From the NCBI GenBank assembly GCA_900545505.1, contig UQZC01000064.1, positions 1 to 8,024 of the forward strand: a DNA stretch of 8,024 nt. Reading direction: 5' to 3'. Positions 1-6,685 of this stretch are shown piece by piece. A program made the translations under genes and the position numbers. The stretch comes from an uncultured Collinsella sp. GTDB taxonomy: Bacteria; Actinomycetota; Coriobacteriia; Coriobacteriales; Coriobacteriaceae. The notes under the pieces were generated by a model. That model searched no databases, had not been told where the DNA came from, and saw nothing but the letters and a program-made list of their open reading frames with translations. Numbering within the stretch: position 1 is the first letter of the stretch; every line of letters begins with the position of its first letter.

Positions 1-2
1 CT

Positions 3-38
3 GCGGGAACGGCCTATTTGCTCAATGTGTTCGGCTGA
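3..38 (+). CDS. Possible 3' tail of a convergent gene, cut by window edge
   Basis: Plus-strand frame 3 is open from the window edge and reads AGTAYLLNVFG, then TGA at 36-38. Codon third positions are mostly G/C (8 of 11), better than the other two plus frames, and two inverted repeats follow it, as expected for a gene converging on rpoD. Eleven codons are too few to prove coding or suggest a product. The alternative is that this is simply intergenic DNA. Confidence 0.2.
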   Translation, partial: AGTAYLLNVFG

Positions 39-54
39 GATCGGAAATCAACCC

Positions 55-83
55 TAGTCATTCGAGAACGTCCCCAATGACTA
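55..83. repeat. Second perfect inverted repeat downstream of rpoD
   Basis: TAGTCATT (55-62) and AATGACTA (76-83) form a perfect 8-bp inverted repeat with a 13-nt loop, starting only 5 nt beyond the first stem-loop. Neither strand has a clear T-run after it. Together with the 89-122 stem it makes a tandem hairpin region between rpoD and whatever lies to the left, which suits transcription ends of convergent genes. Confidence 0.5.
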
Positions 84-88
84 CATGA

Positions 89-122
89 AAGCGCCCTCAA
101 GCGGATGTACTTGAGGTCGCTT
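89..122 (-). terminator. Stem-loop downstream of rpoD, candidate operon terminator
   Basis: Ten nucleotides after the rpoD stop, AAGCG-c-CCTCAAG (89-101) pairs with CTTGAGG-t-CGCTT (110-122) around an 8-nt loop. That gives 12 base pairs with one internal mismatch. In the rpoD direction only UUU followed by CAUG comes after the stem, so it is not a textbook U-tract terminator. It may act with the second inverted repeat, as an mRNA 3'-end stabiliser, or bidirectionally: the plus-strand side is followed by the moderately T-rich CTTGCTTG. The stem itself is unambiguous; its function is inferred from position. Confidence 0.6.
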
Positions 123-131
123 CTTGCTTGA

Positions 132-1472
132 CTAGCTTTCGATATAGTCTTTGAGCTTGCTGCTGCGGCTGGGATGACGGAGCTTGGCCAGGGTCTTGGA
201 CTCAATCTGGCGGATGCGCTCACGCGTGACGCCAAACTCGCGGCCGACTTCCTCGAGCGTGCGAGGATGTCCGTCGACAAGGCCAAAGCGCAGCTCGATA
301 ACCTTGCGCTCACGATCGGCAAGCGAGTCGAGCACCTGGGTGAGCTGCTCCTGCAGCATGGAGAAGCTGGCGGCATCGGGCGGAACGATAGCCTGGGAGT
401 CCTCGATGAAGTCGCCCAGCTGGGAATCCTCTTCCTCGCCGATAGGGGTCTCGAGCGACACGGGCTCCTGCGAGATCTTCTGGATCTCGCGGACGCGGTC
501 GGCGCTCATGTCCATCTCGGCACCGATCTCCTCGGGGGTCGGGTCGCGACCCAAGTCCTGGAGGAGCTGGCGCTGCACGCGGACGAGCTTGTTGATGGTC
601 TCGACCATGTGCACGGGAATACGGATAGTACGGGCCTGGTCGGCAATAGCGCGCGTAATGGCCTGACGGATCCACCACGTGGCGTACGTGGAGAACTTGA
701 AGCCCTTCTGGTAGTCGAACTTCTCGACGGCGCGGATCAGACCGAGGTTGCCCTCCTGGATCAGGTCCAGGAACAGCATGCCACGACCGACATAGCGCTT
801 GGCGATGGAGACGACCAGACGCAGGTTAGCGCTGATGAGCGCCTGCTTGGCCTCAAGACCAACGTTCTCAATACGCGTAAGACGACGCATCTCGGCGCGC
901 GTGAGTTCAATCTCGCCCGCATCGGCAGCCTCGAGCTTCTCGGTAGCCTCGAGACCGGCCTCGATCTTCATGGCCAGATCGACCTCTTCAGATGCGGTCA
1001 GCAGGTCGACCTTACCGATCTCCTTGAGGTACATACGAACCGGGTCGCCGGTCAGCATCACCGTGGAGGCATCGATGCCGCGCACGCGCGAGCGCGAACG
1101 AGACGTGCGCACGGTGCGCTTCTTCTTGCTCTTGGAAGAGCCCATCTCGGCATCGGCCTGGCGGGCCATCTTAAGCTCGTGATCGTCAAGCGAGCCGGAA
1201 TCGTGCTCGTCATCGTCGAAATCGTCGGTATCGTTATCGTCATCGTCGACGTCCATCGGGGCGTCGTCGTTTCCGCTCGCGGAGATAATCTGGATGCCGC
1301 TGTTGCGCAGCGCGGAATATACCGCGTTGAGCTGCTCATCAGAAACATCGATATCCTTCAGGGCGACCTGAATCTCGTCCTCGGTTACCGAAGTCCTGTT
1401 TGAGCCGTTACCCATGAGCTTTGCAACGTAGGATTCCAGCCCAGTACCCGTGCTCTCAGTCTTTTTTGGCAC
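132..1472 (-). CDS. rpoD: Principal (housekeeping) RNA polymerase sigma factor, sigma-70 group 1
   Basis: This 446-residue protein directs RNA polymerase to housekeeping promoters. From the N-terminus: a region 1.1-like segment (27-65, ending SGIQIISAS), an Asp-rich stretch (69-98), a Lys/Arg/Ser-rich stretch (114-131), and region 1.2 (DPVRMYLKEIG, 143-153). Region 2 includes LISANLRLVVSIAKRYVGRG (212-231) and FKFSTYATWWIRQAITRAI (258-276), the -10 recognition and melting helices. Region 3 covers about 290-370. Region 4 has the -35 recognition helix VTRERIRQIE (415-424), and the protein ends in KLKDYIES. A region 1.1 together with complete 1.2-4.2 marks it as group 1 (RpoD/SigA/HrdB type), not an alternative sigma factor. 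The start is GTG, supported by AGGGAG 5 nt upstream (1478-1483). It follows dnaG, as in macromolecular synthesis operons, but probably has its own promoter as well. Confidence 0.97.
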   Translation of the reverse strand: MPKKTESTGTGLESYVAKLMGNGSNRTSVTEDEIQVALKDIDVSDEQLNAVYSALRNSGIQIISASGNDDAPMDVDDDDNDTDDFDDDEHDSGSLDDHELKMARQADAEMGSSKSKKKRTVRTSRSRSRVRGIDASTVMLTGDPVRMYLKEIGKVDLLTASEEVDLAMKIEAGLEATEKLEAADAGEIELTRAEMRRLTRIENVGLEAKQALISANLRLVVSIAKRYVGRGMLFLDLIQEGNLGLIRAVEKFDYQKGFKFSTYATWWIRQAITRAIADQARTIRIPVHMVETINKLVRVQRQLLQDLGRDPTPEEIGAEMDMSADRVREIQKISQEPVSLETPIGEEEDSQLGDFIEDSQAIVPPDAASFSMLQEQLTQVLDSLADRERKVIELRFGLVDGHPRTLEEVGREFGVTRERIRQIESKTLAKLRHPSRSSKLKDYIES

Positions 1473-1582
1473 AGATTCTCCCTTCGTAGTCCACAGGACT
1501 CAATACTTTAGCACACACATGAACGTCTATACCCAAAATAAAGACAGGATATAGGCGAGAATACGCTGGTTGACCACAACAT
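1473..1582 (-). promoter_or_regulatory. dnaG-rpoD intergenic region with candidate rpoD promoter
   Basis: This is the only gap above 15 nt between genes in the run, and it is visibly AT-richer than its surroundings. On the minus strand a TGC-TAAAGT element (1505-1513) matches an extended -10 box, with the TG dinucleotide one base upstream and 4 of 6 hexamer matches. No good -35 lies 17 bp upstream (GGTATA). It would start transcription near 1498, about 25 nt before the rpoD GTG. A second candidate -10, TATAGA (1526-1531), also lacks a convincing -35. The rpoD ribosome binding site AGGGAG is at 1478-1483. No hairpin with a U-run that could terminate the dnaG transcript is visible, so read-through from dnaG into rpoD is likely. 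The promoter assignment is inference from sequence. Confidence 0.4.
1488..1500 (-). repeat. Short perfect inverted repeat upstream of the rpoD ribosome binding site
   Basis: The sequence AGTCC-aca-GGACT (plus strand) is a perfect 5-bp inverted repeat with a 3-nt loop, ending 4 nt upstream of the rpoD Shine-Dalgarno sequence and overlapping the inferred transcription start. It could be a small mRNA hairpin or an operator-like palindrome. It is short enough to arise by chance. Confidence 0.35.
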
Positions 1583-3697
1583 CTAGACCTGATCGGCACT
1601 CGCGGTCTCCAAACCGATCAAACGGAACGGGTCGGCCACGCCACCGATCGACTTTTGGAGCTCGCGCTGGTGCTGGGAATCTTGCACCGCCTGAATCGTC
1701 AGCACGCGACGGGCCTCATCGTCGAGTGAACGGTCCTGACGCAACTTGGCCTGTGCGGCTCGCATGCGACGTTTGATGGTGTAGAGCTCGAGCGTATCGA
1801 GCATAAAGACGATGTTCGTCTCGGTCGGGTGCTTACTCGTCGCCGAGATGCGCCCAGCGCTGACAAGCGACGCCGCCTCGGGACACACCGCGCGCGCCGC
1901 ATCCATGCATGCCGCAGGATCGGTTCCCGGCGGCGTTGCCAGCACGGCCCACGCAATGGACTCGTGACGCGGGTCGACCCACTCGATAGAGCAAATGCGA
2001 TCGGCATACGTGCGGAACAGATCGGGGTAGCTCGTGAGCATCGTCAGCAGTTCGCGCTCCCCCGCCAGGGATTTCCGCTCCAAATCGGTCAAAACGATCG
2101 GCATCGACGGAGCTGCCGCCGCGCTTGAACTATCGGCAACGGGCGCAGCGCTTTCCATCCCCGCTGGCACATCGATTGGCGGCAAATCCTCGTCGACCTC
2201 CACCGGCGCGGCACCATAGGCATCAAGCGGAACGTAGTCGTACGGGTCCTCCTCGACCGGTGCGGACACCGGTGGCGTCGCACCCGCGGCCCAGGCACCG
2301 CGAGACGTCCCCTGCGAACCAGACGCCCGACCGCCCGCGCTGCCCGCGCGCTCAGCTTGCGCGCGTTGACGCTCGTAGTTCTGCTCACGCCGGCGCTCGG
2401 CATCCTCACGCTTGGCGACATCGCGAAACACGCGGCCCGAACTCGCGCGCACGGTCTCCAGGTCCAAACCCAACAGGTCGGCAATCTGGATAAAGTACGT
2501 GTCGATCATATAGCTGTCGCGCAGCGGATAGATGAGCGTCAGCGCATCCTCGAGCGCTTTAGCGCGACCGCCCGGTGTGGTAATGTCGCTCGACTCCTGT
2601 AGCGAACGGTACACAAAGTCCATGAGAGGCTCGGCGGCATCGATGCGCGCCTGAAGTGCCTCACCGCCATGCGCCGTGATGAACTCCATGGGGTCGTTGC
2701 CGTCGGGCAGCACTACGCAGCGCAGGTCCATCGAATCCTGCTCGATAAACTGAATCGCGCGGCGAGCGGCCTTTTGGCCGGCGGCGTCGCCATCGAACAT
2801 ATATACAATGCGCTTGGCAAAGCGGGTGAGCGTCTTTACGTGATGCTCCGTGAGCGCCGTGCCCAGCGTGGCGACGACGTTTTTGATCCCTGCCTCCCAG
2901 CAGGCGATGCAGTCGGTATAGCCCTCCACCACGATGGCGGTATCCTGCGCGACGATAAACTCCTTGGCCCAGTTAAAGCCATAGAGGTTTCGTTTTTTAT
3001 GAAACACACTCGTCTCGGCCGTGTTGAGGTACTTGGGCTGACCATCGCCCATGATGCGCCCGCCAAAGGCGATATTGTGACCCTGCTCATCAAAGATGGG
3101 AAACATCACACGGTCATAAAAGCGGTCCGCGAGCTGTCCGCGCCCGCGGCTCACGGCCACATTGGCGTCAATCATCTCCTGCGGGGTAAAGCCCGCCTGA
3201 GACAGGTGAGAAACCAGCATGTTGCGACCCGGCGCAAAACCCAGGCAATAGCGGCGACAGACATCGCCACCCATACCGCGACTGGCAAAGTACTCGCGCG
3301 GACGGCTGTCCTTACCGCGCATAAGCATGGTGTGGTAGAACTGAGCCGTCTCGGCGCACAGGTCATAGATGCGGGCGCGCTTGGTGCCGCGATCGCGCTG
3401 CGTACCGGTATCGTGGAGTTCAATGCCCGCACGATCAGCCAAATAGCGGATCGACTCAGGAAAACTCAGGTTCTCGCGCTTCATGATGTAGGTAAAGACG
3501 TCGCCGCCCTCACCGCAGCCAAAGCAGTGCCACACCTGCGTAGCAGGGATAATGTGAAACGATGGGGTCTTTTCGCCATGAAACGGGCAGCAGCCCCAAA
3601 ACTCATGGCCGCGAGGCTTGAGCTCAACCGTTTCCTGCACGATGGCAACCAGGTCCGACGCCGCGCGTACCTGATCTTTTTCCTCATCGCTAATCAC
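1583..3697 (-). CDS. dnaG: DNA primase
   Basis: DnaG makes RNA primers at the replication fork with the replicative helicase. Numbered from the GTG at 3697 (704 residues), the N-terminal CHC2 zinc domain has C37-x2-H40 and C58-x2-C61. The polymerase core has the basic motif region GRIMGDGQPKYLNTAE (213-228). The TOPRIM domain has VVEGYTD (E258) and FDGDAAG (D302, D304). A low-complexity Ala/Gly/Pro/Asp-rich linker spans about 449-533. The C-terminal part (534-704) is the expected helicase-interaction region. Start choice: AGGGGG (3707-3712) is 9 nt from GTG 3697 but only 3 nt from the upstream in-frame GTG at 3703, and MISDEEKDQVRAASDLV resembles family N-termini. The longer start, two residues more, remains possible. 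It overlaps ribF by 8 nt (14 nt if the longer start is used) and ends 110 nt before rpoD. Confidence 0.96.
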   Translation of the reverse strand: MISDEEKDQVRAASDLVAIVQETVELKPRGHEFWGCCPFHGEKTPSFHIIPATQVWHCFGCGEGGDVFTYIMKRENLSFPESIRYLADRAGIELHDTGTQRDRGTKRARIYDLCAETAQFYHTMLMRGKDSRPREYFASRGMGGDVCRRYCLGFAPGRNMLVSHLSQAGFTPQEMIDANVAVSRGRGQLADRFYDRVMFPIFDEQGHNIAFGGRIMGDGQPKYLNTAETSVFHKKRNLYGFNWAKEFIVAQDTAIVVEGYTDCIACWEAGIKNVVATLGTALTEHHVKTLTRFAKRIVYMFDGDAAGQKAARRAIQFIEQDSMDLRCVVLPDGNDPMEFITAHGGEALQARIDAAEPLMDFVYRSLQESSDITTPGGRAKALEDALTLIYPLRDSYMIDTYFIQIADLLGLDLETVRASSGRVFRDVAKREDAERRREQNYERQRAQAERAGSAGGRASGSQGTSRGAWAAGATPPVSAPVEEDPYDYVPLDAYGAAPVEVDEDLPPIDVPAGMESAAPVADSSSAAAAPSMPIVLTDLERKSLAGERELLTMLTSYPDLFRTYADRICSIEWVDPRHESIAWAVLATPPGTDPAACMDAARAVCPEAASLVSAGRISATSKHPTETNIVFMLDTLELYTIKRRMRAAQAKLRQDRSLDDEARRVLTIQAVQDSQHQRELQKSIGGVADPFRLIGLETASADQV

Positions 3698-4697
3698 GGA
3701 CACTCACCCCCTGCTCACCCAAGTTATGACGGATATCGTCGATATTACCCTCGACGGTCGCGATTAACTCGTCCAGGGAATCGAACACGCGAGACGGACG
3801 CAGCCAGCGCGTAAACGCCAGCGACACGGAAGCGCCATACAGGTCGCCCGTATAGCCGATCAGGTTGGCCTCGAGATGCGCCGAGGCGGCATCGTCGGCA
3901 TAGGTCGGCGGCAGGCCGACGTTTACGGCAGCGGGCCATACGGTACCGTCGACCAGCACCAGACCCTCATAGACGCCATCGGCAGGCACCTGAATACCAC
4001 CGGGAACTTGTAGGTTTGCCGTGGGAAAGCCCATGCCAGAACCCTCGTGACGGCCGCGAATAACACCGCCACGCACCATATACGGTCGGCCGAGTAACTC
4101 AGCAGCAAGCTCCACATGGCCCTGTCCCAGCTCATGACGAATGCGCGTGGCGCAAATGGCCTCACCGCCCTCGCAAAGCAGGTCGTGACCATACACGTCA
4201 ACGCCGTGCTCGGAACCCCAGGCGCGCATCTCGGCAACACCAGAAGCACCGCCACGACCCAGCCTAAAGTCACTGCCAACGCGAATCGATCGAATGTCGA
4301 CCAGACGCGACACCAGCGAGAGAAAATCAACATGGTCAAGCGCCGCAACCTCAGGCGTAAAGGGAACGGCCACCACCGCATCGACCCCGGTTTGAGCCAG
4401 GGCATGCAGACGGTCGGCCGTCGTCATCAATTTTTGGGCGGGCGAAGGGCTCACCACGACGTCCGGGTCGGGATCGAAGGTAACTACGACCGCCTTGCAG
4501 CCATGGGCACGGGCATCACGGACAAGCGCTTCGATAAGTTCCTGGTGTCCACGGTGAACGCCATCGAACACGCCGATGGCAATCGATGCGGCACCCAAGT
4601 GCTCGCACTCATCAAACGTATCGGCAGTAATGATGCGAGCCTCGTCCGACTCGCCCGCGAAAAAAATACGCGCGAGCTCGCGAGCGGAAAGCATCAT
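3690..4697 (-). CDS. ribF: Bifunctional riboflavin kinase / FMN adenylyltransferase
   Basis: This enzyme phosphorylates riboflavin to FMN and adenylates FMN to FAD in the cytoplasm. The 335-residue length suits the two-domain prokaryotic form. The N-terminal nucleotidyltransferase has GVFDGVHRGH (42-51) with the HxGH-type signature H48-R-G-H51, then VTFDPDP (72-78), GSDFRLGRGG (141-150), and ATRIR (183-187), where STRIR is more usual. The C-terminal kinase has GMGFPTANL (221-229), DGVYEG (240-245), AVNVGLPPTY (257-266) and the catalytic-Glu segment LEANLIGYTGDLYG (275-288). Both activities should be intact. The start is ATG-ATG; the first ATG overlaps the truB stop as ATGA, and only a weak GGCGGTG precedes it, so translation probably relies on coupling to truB. 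The end overlaps dnaG, whose ribosome binding site lies inside ribF. In many bacteria rpsO or a membrane enzyme follows ribF, not a primase gene. Confidence 0.96.
   Translation of the reverse strand: MMLSARELARIFFAGESDEARIITADTFDECEHLGAASIAIGVFDGVHRGHQELIEALVRDARAHGCKAVVVTFDPDPDVVVSPSPAQKLMTTADRLHALAQTGVDAVVAVPFTPEVAALDHVDFLSLVSRLVDIRSIRVGSDFRLGRGGASGVAEMRAWGSEHGVDVYGHDLLCEGGEAICATRIRHELGQGHVELAAELLGRPYMVRGGVIRGRHEGSGMGFPTANLQVPGGIQVPADGVYEGLVLVDGTVWPAAVNVGLPPTYADDAASAHLEANLIGYTGDLYGASVSLAFTRWLRPSRVFDSLDELIATVEGNIDDIRHNLGEQGVSVRD
3707..3712 (-). promoter_or_regulatory. dnaG ribosome binding site, inside the 3' end of ribF
   Basis: AGGGGG lies 9 nt upstream of the GTG at 3697 and 3 nt upstream of the GTG at 3703. 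The spacing favours the downstream start. The site is embedded in the last codons of ribF, so dnaG translation is probably coupled to ribF. Confidence 0.6.
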
Positions 4698-5626
4698 CGA
4701 ACACCGCCGATTGCTTGCGGAAACACGTGCTCCATAACAAAGCGGCCACTCTCAATGCGAGCGAGCGCCTTGAGTCCCCCATCGAGCACCAACGCAAACG
4801 GCGCCTTCGAGGCATCGAAATCGGCAAGCGCACGCTCAACGGGAATGCGTCGGCCGCAGAGCAGGTCGTCGGCAAGATTGCCCGGCAAGTCAACACGCGT
4901 GGCGCCCAGGGCTGCAATGGGATTCAGGGCAAAGCTAGCCGCGGACTCGGGAGAAAGCTCCTCCACCGCATGACAAGCGCCAATGGAAACAGCACCGGAT
5001 GCGGTGCGACGAAGCGCGGAAATATGCGCGGCGCTATCACAAGCACGGCCCAGGTCGCGAGCGAGCGCACGGATATAGGTGCCCTTGCTCACCGAGAACG
5101 CCACGGTCCACACGCATGTATCACCCTCGCCGCCCACGGCAATCAGGTCGGCGGCATAGACCTCGACGGGGCGCGAAGGTAGGTCCACCGCATTGCCCTC
5201 GCGAGCAGACTTGTAGGCGCGAACGCCATTGACCGAGATAGCCGAAAACGCCGGCGGCACCTGCATCTGCGGGCCCAGCATAGCGGCCAAGTGCTCACGG
5301 GCATAGGCAGGATCGCGGAGCTCGTTGGCAACAGCCACTGTGCGAACCGCCTCGCCCTCCGCATCATCGGTATTGGTCTCGGCACCAAACGAGATGTCGG
5401 CGACATAGCTTTTGGTATCGAGGGTTAGCATGCCCAGCAGACGAGTAGCCTGGCCCACGCCCACCACCATGACGCCGGATGCCATGGGGTCGAGCGTGCC
5501 GGCATGGCCGACGCGCCGCTCATGGAGGGCGCGTCGGCATTGCGAGACCACATCGTGGGACGTGCAGCCCACCGGCTTATCGACGGCGAGCAGCATATTC
5601 AGTTGAGAAGGCGTACGACGAGCCAT
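4694..5626 (-). CDS. truB: tRNA pseudouridine(55) synthase
   Basis: TruB isomerises U55 in the T-loop of most tRNAs to pseudouridine. The 310-residue protein has the usual length. It carries the opening LLAVDKPVGCTSHDVV (12-27), the catalytic motif GHAGTLDPMASG (40-51) with nucleophile D46, the active-site region TKSY (71-74), PPAFSAISVNG (124-134), and SKGTYIRALARDLG (180-193). The C-terminal portion (about 230-310) is the variable region that in bacterial TruB often forms a PUA-like domain; I see it only as weakly conserved. The ATG at 5624-5626 is preceded by a modest GGATGG. Residue 11 (Met) is an alternative start nearer the conserved core but has no ribosome binding site. The gene begins 15 nt after the phosphoesterase and ends in an ATGA overlap with ribF. 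Confidence 0.96.
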   Translation of the reverse strand: MARRTPSQLNMLLAVDKPVGCTSHDVVSQCRRALHERRVGHAGTLDPMASGVMVVGVGQATRLLGMLTLDTKSYVADISFGAETNTDDAEGEAVRTVAVANELRDPAYAREHLAAMLGPQMQVPPAFSAISVNGVRAYKSAREGNAVDLPSRPVEVYAADLIAVGGEGDTCVWTVAFSVSKGTYIRALARDLGRACDSAAHISALRRTASGAVSIGACHAVEELSPESAASFALNPIAALGATRVDLPGNLADDLLCGRRIPVERALADFDASKAPFALVLDGGLKALARIESGRFVMEHVFPQAIGGVR

Positions 5627-5641
5627 GTACCATCCAAAATG

Positions 5642-6685
5642 TTAGAGCTCGACGGTCACCGAAGCGGGATCCTCCCCTACCAGCTCGGCCAGCATGGGAA
5701 GTGCCACGGCGAGCGTCTCGCGAATCGTTCCGTTGTTGGAAAAGCCGGCGGCGGCATGATGCCCGCCACCGCCAAAGTTGGCAGCGATCTCGGACACATC
5801 GAGGTCACCCTTGGAGCGCAGGTTGCCGCGTACCTTGGTATCGCACTCAATGCCCTTCAGAAACAGGCAGACCTCCACGCCCATAACCGAACGCACCACA
5901 TCGACCAGGCCGTCGCACTCATCCGAAGTGACGCCGCAAGCCTCGAGGTCGCTCTGGTACGCATAACTATATGCCACGCGACCGTGCGCCACTGTTTTGA
6001 TGCGGCCCATAACGATGGACTTGAGATGCAAGAACTCCACGCGCATGCTCTGGTAGACCTCGAGCGCAACACGCGCCGGATCGGCACCGTGCGCGACCAG
6101 GCGCGAGGCGGCATGGAACGCAGCAGCATCGGCGTTCTGGTACTGGAAACGACCGGTGTCGGTCACCAAGCCGCACAGCAAGCAAGTCGCGACGTCATCA
6201 CGGGCGACAATGCCGCAATTGTCCAAGAAACGGTCAATGATCATGGCGCAGGCTGCAGCTTCAACGCGCCTCAGGCTGAGCTCGGCAAACTCCTCGCGCG
6301 CCGGATGGTGATCGAAGCACACCACATGCTTGGAGCGACGAAGCACCTCGGCGGAATTATTGAGACGCTCGACGACCGGTACGTCCACCGAAATGAACAG
6401 GTCCGGATTACCGGTGTACGTAGATGCCGGCACCAGACGATCGGCGCCCTCCATAAAGCGGTAGATGCGCGGAACTGGGTCATCGTCTGCCAGCAGCAGG
6501 GCAATGTCCTTGTTGGGGAAAAACTTCATGAGCGAAAGGCCCAGACCCAATACGGAGCCCAAGGCATCGCCATCGGGAGAAGTATGTCCCGAAATCGCAA
6601 TGGAGGACGCACCCTCGATGAGCTCGAGGATGCGTCGCTGAATATCTGCAGACTCGCACGAGGCGAGGTCGGCGGAATTAGTCAT
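5642..6685 (-). CDS. nrnA: DHH/DHHA1 phosphoesterase, NrnA-like (nanoRNase / pAp phosphatase)
   Basis: A 347-residue two-domain DHH phosphoesterase. The N-terminal catalytic domain shows the family's metal-binding motifs in order: HTSPDGDALGS (H34, D38, D40), SVDVP (D101), FDHHP (D125, H126, H127) and VTDTGRF (D176). The C-terminal DHHA1 substrate-binding domain ends with GGGGHHAAAGF (305-315). Characterised relatives (Bacillus NrnA, Mycobacterium Rv2837c) degrade 2-5 nt RNAs or linear dinucleotides and dephosphorylate 3'-phosphoadenosine-5'-phosphate. Which of these substrates dominates cannot be told from sequence. All expected catalytic residues appear intact. A strong AGGAGG (6695-6700) lies 9 nt before the ATG, inside rbfA, and the start overlaps the rbfA end by 8 nt. 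Its position between rbfA and truB is common in Gram-positive nusA-infB operons. Confidence 0.93.
   Translation of the reverse strand: MTNSADLASCESADIQRRILELIEGASSIAISGHTSPDGDALGSVLGLGLSLMKFFPNKDIALLLADDDPVPRIYRFMEGADRLVPASTYTGNPDLFISVDVPVVERLNNSAEVLRRSKHVVCFDHHPAREEFAELSLRRVEAAACAMIIDRFLDNCGIVARDDVATCLLCGLVTDTGRFQYQNADAAAFHAASRLVAHGADPARVALEVYQSMRVEFLHLKSIVMGRIKTVAHGRVAYSYAYQSDLEACGVTSDECDGLVDVVRSVMGVEVCLFLKGIECDTKVRGNLRSKGDLDVSEIAANFGGGGHHAAAGFSNNGTIRETLAVALPMLAELVGEDPASVTVEL

Noticed and set aside
1..131. tRNA or small RNA gene downstream of rpoD
   Set aside because: A TTCGA pentamer at 61-65 recalls a T-loop, but the flanking bases do not pair as a T-stem and no acceptor or anticodon arms fit; the visible pairing is the two simple inverted repeats instead.
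1203..1257. ATCGTC/GTCATC near-repeats as a possible CRISPR-like or regulatory repeat
   Set aside because: They are the codons of the Asp-rich stretch of RpoD, in frame, with no spacers; no CRISPR, direct-repeat array or insertion sequence ends are visible anywhere in the window.
174..1403. Long plus-strand open frame (409 codons) opposite rpoD
   Set aside because: Exact antisense of a well-conserved sigma factor; its His/Leu/Gly/Asp-rich, motif-free translation is what GC3-biased genes produce on the opposite strand.
2669..3814. Long plus-strand open frame (381 codons) opposite dnaG and the ribF end
   Set aside because: Mirror frame of dnaG with no recognisable domain and no ribosome binding site supporting a start; GC-bias artefact.
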